Shown here one piece after another: positions 59,772-64,000 of a stretch of DNA of 64,000 nucleotides; the first letter of the stretch is position 1; every line of letters begins with the position of its first letter. Source of the stretch: Rhodospirillales bacterium (GTDB taxonomy: Bacteria > Pseudomonadota > Alphaproteobacteria > Acetobacterales > Acetobacteraceae); contig JAFKLG010000057.1 of the NCBI GenBank assembly GCA_017304945.1, positions 62,001-126,000 of the forward strand, read 5' to 3'. Below the pieces are notes generated by a model that saw only the letters and a program-made list of their open reading frames with translations, did no database searches and had not been told where the DNA came from. The translations under genes and the position numbers were made by a program.

Positions 59772-60476
59772 TCAGCCCGGCGCCGGTCCGGTCCGCACCA
59801 TCCGCCGCACGCCGGTGGCGGTCGCGACCAGCGCCGTCTCGGCCATGCCGATGAACAGCCCGCTCTCGACGACGCCCACCAGGTGCGACAGGGCGCGTTC
59901 GGTCGCGGCGGGATCGCTTAGGCGGCCGAAGCCGCAATCCAGGATCAGGTTGCCGCCGTCGGTGCGATACGGCGCCCCATTCGCGTCGGTGCGCAGCTTC
60001 GGGTCGGCCCCCAGGCCGGCAATGCGGTCGGCGGTCGTCTCCCAGCCGAACGGCACGACTTCCACCGGGATCCGCGTCGTGCCACCGAGACCCGGGACCA
60101 CCTTGCGGTCGTCGGCGATGATCACCAGCCGCGCGCTGGCGGCGGCGACGATCTTCTCCCGCAGCAGCGCGCCGCCCAGGCCCTTGACCAGGTCCAGCGA
60201 GCCCTCGGCGATCTCGTCCGCCCCGTCGATCGTCAGGTCGATGCGGCGATGGGTCGCGAAATCGGTGAGCCGGATGCCGCCCGCCGCGGCCTGGGCGCGG
60301 CTTCGCTCCGAGGTCGGGATCGCGACGATGTCGAGCTTTTCGTCCCGCACGCGGCGGATCAGCCCCTCGATCGCGAAATACGCCGTGGAGCCGGTGCCGA
60401 GGCCGACCACCATCCCGCTCTCGACCAGGGCGATCGCGGCCTCGGCCGCCTGGCGCTTGAGTTCGTCGGGGCTCAT
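59772..60476 (-). CDS. rpiA: Ribose-5-phosphate isomerase A
   Basis: The 234-residue enzyme has the RpiA core: VVGLGTGSTAYFAIEGLIRRV (phosphate loop), IPTSERSRAQA, DLTIDGADEIAEGSLDLVKGLGGALLREKIVAAAS (split over residues 83-118; catalytic Asp in DGADE and Glu/Lys in LLREK), and the C-terminal SHLVGVVESGLFIGMAETALVA. It interconverts ribose-5-P and ribulose-5-P in the pentose phosphate pathway. ATG overlaps the dipeptidase stop by 4 nt, so the two genes are translationally coupled. Confidence 0.96.
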   Translation of the reverse strand: MSPDELKRQAAEAAIALVESGMVVGLGTGSTAYFAIEGLIRRVRDEKLDIVAIPTSERSRAQAAAGGIRLTDFATHRRIDLTIDGADEIAEGSLDLVKGLGGALLREKIVAAASARLVIIADDRKVVPGLGGTTRIPVEVVPFGWETTADRIAGLGADPKLRTDANGAPYRTDGGNLILDCGFGRLSDPAATERALSHLVGVVESGLFIGMAETALVATATGVRRMVRTGPAPG

Positions 60477-61405
60477 GCGCCGCGCACCGAGCGGAACACG
60501 CGCATCCAATTGCCGGCACACACTTTGTCGATCTCCTCGGCGGCCAGGCCGCGGGCCCGCAGCGCCGCGACGATCTCGGGGTGGTGGCTGAAATCCGGCA
60601 TCTCCTCCGCGGCGACGCCGGCCGGCATGTCGGTGCCGATCCCGACATGGTCGATGCCGACCGTGTCGATCAGCCGGAACAGGTGGCGGATCATGCCGGG
60701 CAGGCGCTCCTGCCACAGCACCGCGATCCAGGCGCCGATCACGCCCCCGGTGTCGACCACCATGCGGGCATATTCGGGCGAGAGGTAGCGTGGATGGTCG
60801 CCGTCCGGGTGTCCGGGTTCCTTCAGGTTGGCATGGCTGCACAGGATCGGCTTGTCGGTGGCGGCCACCACGCCGCGCACCGTGTCCTCGGAGCAGTGCG
60901 CCACGTCGACGATGATGCCGATCCGGTTCATGCGGCGGACCGCCTCGGCGCCGAACCGGGTGAGACCGCCATGCACCGGCGGCTCCGTCTGGATGTCGCC
61001 CGTCTCGTTCACCAGGTAATGCGTGAGCTGGATGCTGCGGACGCCGCGCGCCGCCAGCATATCCAGCCGGTCGAGCTGGCCTTCCAGGAAGTCGCACCCC
61101 TCGACCGCAAGCACCAGTGCCGGGTCGTCGGCACGGATGTCGGAGGGCTCGCGCGCGATCCGCGTGCCGGCGCGTTCCCAGCTTGCGAGGTAGCTCTCCA
61201 CGGCGGCGAGGCACTCGCCCGGGTTGGGGTCGCGAAACTTGTGCAGCCGCTTGGTAACCGGGTCGCGGCGGATCATCGGGATATCGGCGATCGCGGACAC
61301 CACGGCCGCCGCGACACCCGCGGGGCGCATGCTGGCGAGCACGGCCGGATCGGCCTCCCCGGTGCGGCGCGGCCGCCCGGCATGGGTGTGCATGTCGATG
61401 ATCAT
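60473..61405 (-). CDS. Membrane dipeptidase (M19, renal-dipeptidase-like)
   Basis: This 310-residue protein has the peptidase M19 fold: IIDMHTHAGRPRR (first metal H-x-H, here D-M-H-T-H), LAVEGCDFLEGQLDRL (bridging Glu), SIQLTHYLVN, IIVDVAHCSEDTVRGV and ILCSHANLKEPG (two His), and GIDHVGIGTDMPAG (Asp). Such enzymes cleave dipeptides, including D-containing ones; no signal peptide is visible here, unlike the eukaryotic namesake. The 4-nt overlap with rpiA implies one transcript with rpiA downstream. Confidence 0.9.
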   Translation of the reverse strand: MIIDMHTHAGRPRRTGEADPAVLASMRPAGVAAAVVSAIADIPMIRRDPVTKRLHKFRDPNPGECLAAVESYLASWERAGTRIAREPSDIRADDPALVLAVEGCDFLEGQLDRLDMLAARGVRSIQLTHYLVNETGDIQTEPPVHGGLTRFGAEAVRRMNRIGIIVDVAHCSEDTVRGVVAATDKPILCSHANLKEPGHPDGDHPRYLSPEYARMVVDTGGVIGAWIAVLWQERLPGMIRHLFRLIDTVGIDHVGIGTDMPAGVAAEEMPDFSHHPEIVAALRARGLAAEEIDKVCAGNWMRVFRSVRGA

Positions 61406-61548
61406 GCCGGCTTCTTTAATCGTTGGGCGCAGGGCTGACCACCATCGACGAGAGCAACCTTGCGCGCCGCCGGACGGTTGCGCATGTTCGCGGAATCATC
61501 CACGTGAGATCGAGGACGGGCCTAGACGGCCCGAAGGCGGAGCGAGCC

Positions 61549-62355
61549 ATGGACGGCGGAACCGACGCGAGACGCATCATCCTCCACGCGCCGGAGGACT
61601 TTGTCGGCATGCGGGCCGCTGGTCGCTTGGCTGCCGAGACGCTGGACATGATCTGCCCGCATGTGCGGCCCGGTGTCTCCACGGGCACGCTGGACCAGCT
61701 CTGCCACGATTTCATCCTCGCGCATGGCGCGGTGCCGGCGCCGCTGAACTACCGCGGCTACCCGAAGTCGATCTGCACCTCGATCAACCACGTGGTCTGC
61801 CATGGTATCCCCGGCGACCGGAAGCTCGAGAACGGGGACATCCTGAACATCGACGTGACGGTCATCCTGGATGGCTGGCACGGCGACTCCTCCCGCATGT
61901 ACGCGGCCGGCACGCCATCCACACGCGCGCGGAATCTGATCGACGTCACCTACGAGTCCCTGCAGCGCGGCCTCGCGGTGGTGCGGCCCGGCGCGACGCT
62001 GGGCGATATCGGCCATGCGATCCAGAGCTTCGTCGAGGGGCATCGGTTCAGCGTGGTGCGCGATTTCTGCGGCCATGGGATCGGCCGCCGCTTCCATGAG
62101 GCGCCGAACGTGCTGCATTTCGGCCGTCCGGGGGAGGGACCGGTGCTGCGTCCCGGCATGTTCTTCACGATCGAGCCGATGGTGAACGCCGGCCGACCCG
62201 AGGTGAAGATCCTGGACGATGGCTGGACCGCGGTCACGCGCGACCGCTCGTTGTCCGCCCAGTTCGAGCACATGATCGGGGTGACCGACGACGGGTGCGA
62301 GATCTTCACGCTCTCCCCGGCCGGGCTCGACCGCCCACCCTTCGGCGTTAGCTGA
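61549..62355 (+). CDS. map: Methionine aminopeptidase, type I
   Basis: The 268-residue enzyme has every MetAP metal ligand: Asp in DILNIDVTVILDGWHGDSSRMY, His in CGHGIGRRFHEAPNV, Glu in FTIEPMVNAG and Glu in AQFEHMIGVTDDG. YRGYPKSICTSINHVVCHGIPG is the type I substrate-pocket block. It removes N-terminal Met from new proteins. ATG at 61549 has GGCGGAGCG upstream; an earlier start at 61423 would add 42 residues without family resemblance. The gene lies 116 bp before radC on the same strand, a neighbourhood typical of Alphaproteobacteria. Confidence 0.96.
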   Translation: MDGGTDARRIILHAPEDFVGMRAAGRLAAETLDMICPHVRPGVSTGTLDQLCHDFILAHGAVPAPLNYRGYPKSICTSINHVVCHGIPGDRKLENGDILNIDVTVILDGWHGDSSRMYAAGTPSTRARNLIDVTYESLQRGLAVVRPGATLGDIGHAIQSFVEGHRFSVVRDFCGHGIGRRFHEAPNVLHFGRPGEGPVLRPGMFFTIEPMVNAGRPEVKILDDGWTAVTRDRSLSAQFEHMIGVTDDGCEIFTLSPAGLDRPPFGVS

Positions 62356-62471
62356 TCGTTGACCCGGCCGGCCTAGCCTGAGCGGGTCCCCGAACGGCGC
62401 TTCGGGGATCGCGCGTCGGGTTGGGCGGGGTTGCCGCGCGCGGGATCTCACCGGCCCCGACGAGAGGCGGC

Positions 62472-63323
62472 ATGGCGAAGCGGAGGTCGACGGCCGGCGT
62501 CGCCGAGGCGCTGCCCTTGCTGGAATACGCACGCGCTGTGCGGGACCTCGCGCCCGCAACATCCCCGAACGCCGCGCCCCGGGCCTCCGCGCCTCCCGAC
62601 GCAGCCGCTCCACACGCCGCGACGATGGAACCGGTCGACGCCCAGGCCGCCGCGCTGGGGGCCGATGGCCACCGCGCCCGCATGCGCAGCCGCCTGCTCA
62701 CCGCCGGTCCGGACGCGCTGAACGCGCAGGACCTGCTGGAAATGCTGCTGTTCCTCGCCCTGCCCCGGCGCGATACGAAGCCGATTGCCCGCGCCCTGCT
62801 CGCCCGCTTCGGCGGGTTCGCGGCGGTGATCGCCGCCCCGGTCCCCGAACTCCTCGCCGTCGAGGGAATGGGCGAGGCCGCCGCCGCCGCGCTCAAGACC
62901 GTGCAGGCGGCGTCGCTCGCCCTGCTGCGCGGCAAGGTGCTGGACCAGCCCCTGCTCAGCTCCTGGGACCGCCTCCTCGACTACCTTCGCGCCGCGCTCG
63001 CGCATGAGCGGGTGGAGCAGACGCGGGTGCTGTTCCTCGATGCCCGCAACCGGCTGGTGGCGGACGAGGTCCAGGGCCAGGGCACCGTCAACCGCGCCAC
63101 CGTCTTCCCGCGCGAGGTCGCCCGTCGCGCCCTCGAACTGCATGCGACCGCCGTCATCCTGGTGCACAACCACCCCAGCGGCGATCCCACCCCCTCCGGC
63201 GACGACCTCACCATGACCCATGCGGTCCGTACCGCACTCGATGCACTCGGCATCACGCTGCACGACCACCTCGTGGTCGGCGCGACGCAGATCGTGAGCT
63301 TCCGCCGCGACGGGCTCCTGTAA
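62472..63323 (+). CDS. radC: RadC/MPN-domain DNA repair-like protein
   Basis: The 283-residue protein has an Ala/Pro-rich leader (1-65), a helix-hairpin-helix-like UPF0758 N-terminal domain (LTAGPDALNAQDLLEMLLFLALPRRDTKPIARALLARF split over residues 76-115; VEGMGEAAAAALKTVQA) and a JAB/MPN domain with the metal motif VHNHPSGDPTPSGDD. The name RadC is historical; a direct repair role is doubtful and it may be a metallo-isopeptidase-like protein. ATG at 62472 has GAGAGGCGG upstream. It lies 116 bp after map. Confidence 0.93.
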   Translation: MAKRRSTAGVAEALPLLEYARAVRDLAPATSPNAAPRASAPPDAAAPHAATMEPVDAQAAALGADGHRARMRSRLLTAGPDALNAQDLLEMLLFLALPRRDTKPIARALLARFGGFAAVIAAPVPELLAVEGMGEAAAAALKTVQAASLALLRGKVLDQPLLSSWDRLLDYLRAALAHERVEQTRVLFLDARNRLVADEVQGQGTVNRATVFPREVARRALELHATAVILVHNHPSGDPTPSGDDLTMTHAVRTALDALGITLHDHLVVGATQIVSFRRDGLL

Positions 63324-63455
63324 TCACCAGCAGCGTCCGATCGGTCACGCGCCACCGCTCCCCTTGCACCGCCCCGGATCAGTCCAATCCGGGAAGCCCT
63401 GGCAAACCAAGCGAAACCACGGCACGCTCGCGCGGTCTAGCCCAGGAGCCGCCCC

Positions 63456-64000
63456 ATGACCGCCTCTCCCTTCGCCGCTGGTGCGGCCTACATGCACGGT
63501 CGCTTCGTGCCGATCGCCGAAGCGACCATCCCGATCACCGAGTGGGGCTATCGCCGCTCCGACGTCACCTACGACGTGGTCAGTGTCTGGAATGGCCAGT
63601 TCTTCAAGCTCGACGACCATCTGAAGCGCTTCAAGGCGTCGATGGACCACTTTCGCCTGCAGCCGAAGGAGTCAATCGAGGACCTCCGCGGCATCCTCCA
63701 CAAGCTCGTCGCGATGACCGGCCTGCAGGAAGCCTATGTCGCGATGGACTGCCTGCGTGGCTCGCCGCCCGCCGGCATGCCGCGCCACCCCCGCTACGCG
63801 CAGAACCACATCATGGCCTACGTCGTGCCGTATGTGTGGCTGATGCCCAAGGAGGTGATCGAGCGCGGCGCGCACATGATCGTCGCCTCCACCCCGCGCA
63901 TTCCGGAAGCCAGCGTCAACCCGCGCGCCAAGAACTTCCACTGGGCGGACATGACCCAGGCCCTGTTCGAGGCCCAGGACAAGGGCGCCGACAACCCGAT
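63456..64000 (+). CDS. Class IV PLP aminotransferase (branched-chain/D-amino-acid type), 3' end outside window
   Basis: About 181 codons to the right edge, no stop, so the C-terminus is missing. AYMHGRFVPIAEATIPITEWGYRRSDVTYDVVSVWNGQFFKLDDHLKRFKASM (over residues 12-64) is the start of the BCAT/D-AAT/ADCL family, and INPRAKNFHWADMTQALFE-like SVNPRAKNFHWADM carries the PLP lysine in A-K-N-F-H-W. Whether it is a branched-chain aminotransferase, D-amino-acid aminotransferase or lyase cannot be told from this half. ATG at 63456 has CAGGAGCC upstream. Confidence 0.88.
   Translation, partial: MTASPFAAGAAYMHGRFVPIAEATIPITEWGYRRSDVTYDVVSVWNGQFFKLDDHLKRFKASMDHFRLQPKESIEDLRGILHKLVAMTGLQEAYVAMDCLRGSPPAGMPRHPRYAQNHIMAYVVPYVWLMPKEVIERGAHMIVASTPRIPEASVNPRAKNFHWADMTQALFEAQDKGADNP

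Noticed and set aside
1..64000. tRNA, rRNA, riboswitch or phage/IS genes
   Set aside because: I looked for cloverleaf-like tRNA ends, conserved riboswitch cores, integrase or transposase motifs and found none that I could support.

Overview
The window is a 64 kb stretch of a GC-rich (roughly 70% by eye) alphaproteobacterial chromosome. A MucR/Ros-type zinc-finger regulator, an adjacent map-radC pair, a HemW and a complete TRAP transporter, together with codon use strongly biased to G/C at third positions, suggest Rhodospirillales and probably the Acetobacteraceae. That placement is inference; there is no rRNA or tRNA in the window to test it. I found no phage, insertion sequence, CRISPR array or tRNA. 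The sequence reads as ordinary, densely packed chromosome with short dispersed repeats.

Layout. 0-8 kb: housekeeping genes (a truncated LpoA-like lipoprotein divergent from rsmI, hemW, YbaK-like deacylase, GNAT, mucR, a CNNM/CBS/CorC membrane protein, a fused nucleotidyltransferase-GmhB phosphatase, CsaA). 8-13 kb: gamma-glutamyltransferase, amidase and an FAD amine/amino-acid oxidase, then YihY. 13.7-24.3 kb: a double-headed glycosyltransferase, a TauD-MBL lipoprotein pair divergent from an N-acyl-D-amino-acid deacylase and a luciferase-like oxidoreductase, then a TPR glycosyltransferase, an unusual WY-repeat protein and a 2OG-Fe(II) oxygenase. 24-32 kb: a GNAT-Nudix fusion, a CinA/MoaB-like protein, a HAD phosphatase, an orphan ABC binding protein, and a CapD-type dehydratase with a DegT aminotransferase (surface-sugar synthesis). 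32-35.4 kb: a REC-EAL phosphodiesterase and a hybrid histidine kinase in one operon. 35.5-41 kb: a hydrolase, a membrane-embedded spermidine-synthase-like protein overlapping an apparently exported isoaspartyl methyltransferase, and an enolase-superfamily epimerase with an altered active site. 41-45 kb: a CGNR regulator divergent from a VOC/lipocalin-like pair, then DUF1203, a secreted pepsin-like protein and an ABM protein. 45-49 kb: a TRAP transporter with an SRAP gene. 49-52.4 kb: MFS, esterase, thiolase. 52.5-55.3 kb: an ECF sigma/anti-sigma pair divergent from a metallophosphoesterase-cupredoxin pair. 55.4-64 kb: VOC, MFS, a CinA-like protein with a degenerate amidase domain, a PH-domain protein, rpiA with a dipeptidase, map, radC and the start of a class IV aminotransferase.

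The strongest candidates for something new are: (i) the ECF module at 52.5-55.3 kb, whose two divergent operons carry mirror-image promoter candidates (GGAATA-N15-CGGT on both strands) and so look like a closed regulon of sigma factor, anti-sigma factor, exported metallophosphoesterase and exported cupredoxin; (ii) a secreted bacterial protein with both halves of a pepsin-type active site (43.6-44.6 kb); (iii) a Tat-type signal on a SAM-dependent isoaspartyl methyltransferase coupled by overlap to a polytopic spermidine-synthase-like protein (36.5-39.9 kb); (iv) an elastin-like 5-residue repeat in the extracytoplasmic loop of a hybrid histidine kinase (33.9-34.1 kb); (v) a free-standing WY-repeat protein between a TPR glycosyltransferase and a 2OG-Fe(II) oxygenase (20.8-24.3 kb).

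Two dispersed palindromic repeat families lie in gaps between genes (11.4, 42.7 and 47.7 kb; 52.4 and 58.8 kb), and there are three separate protein-level tandem repeats (27 bp in the MBL gene, 27 bp at the 5' end of an MFS gene, 15 bp in the kinase gene). All assignments come from reading translated sequence and motifs; no database search was run.
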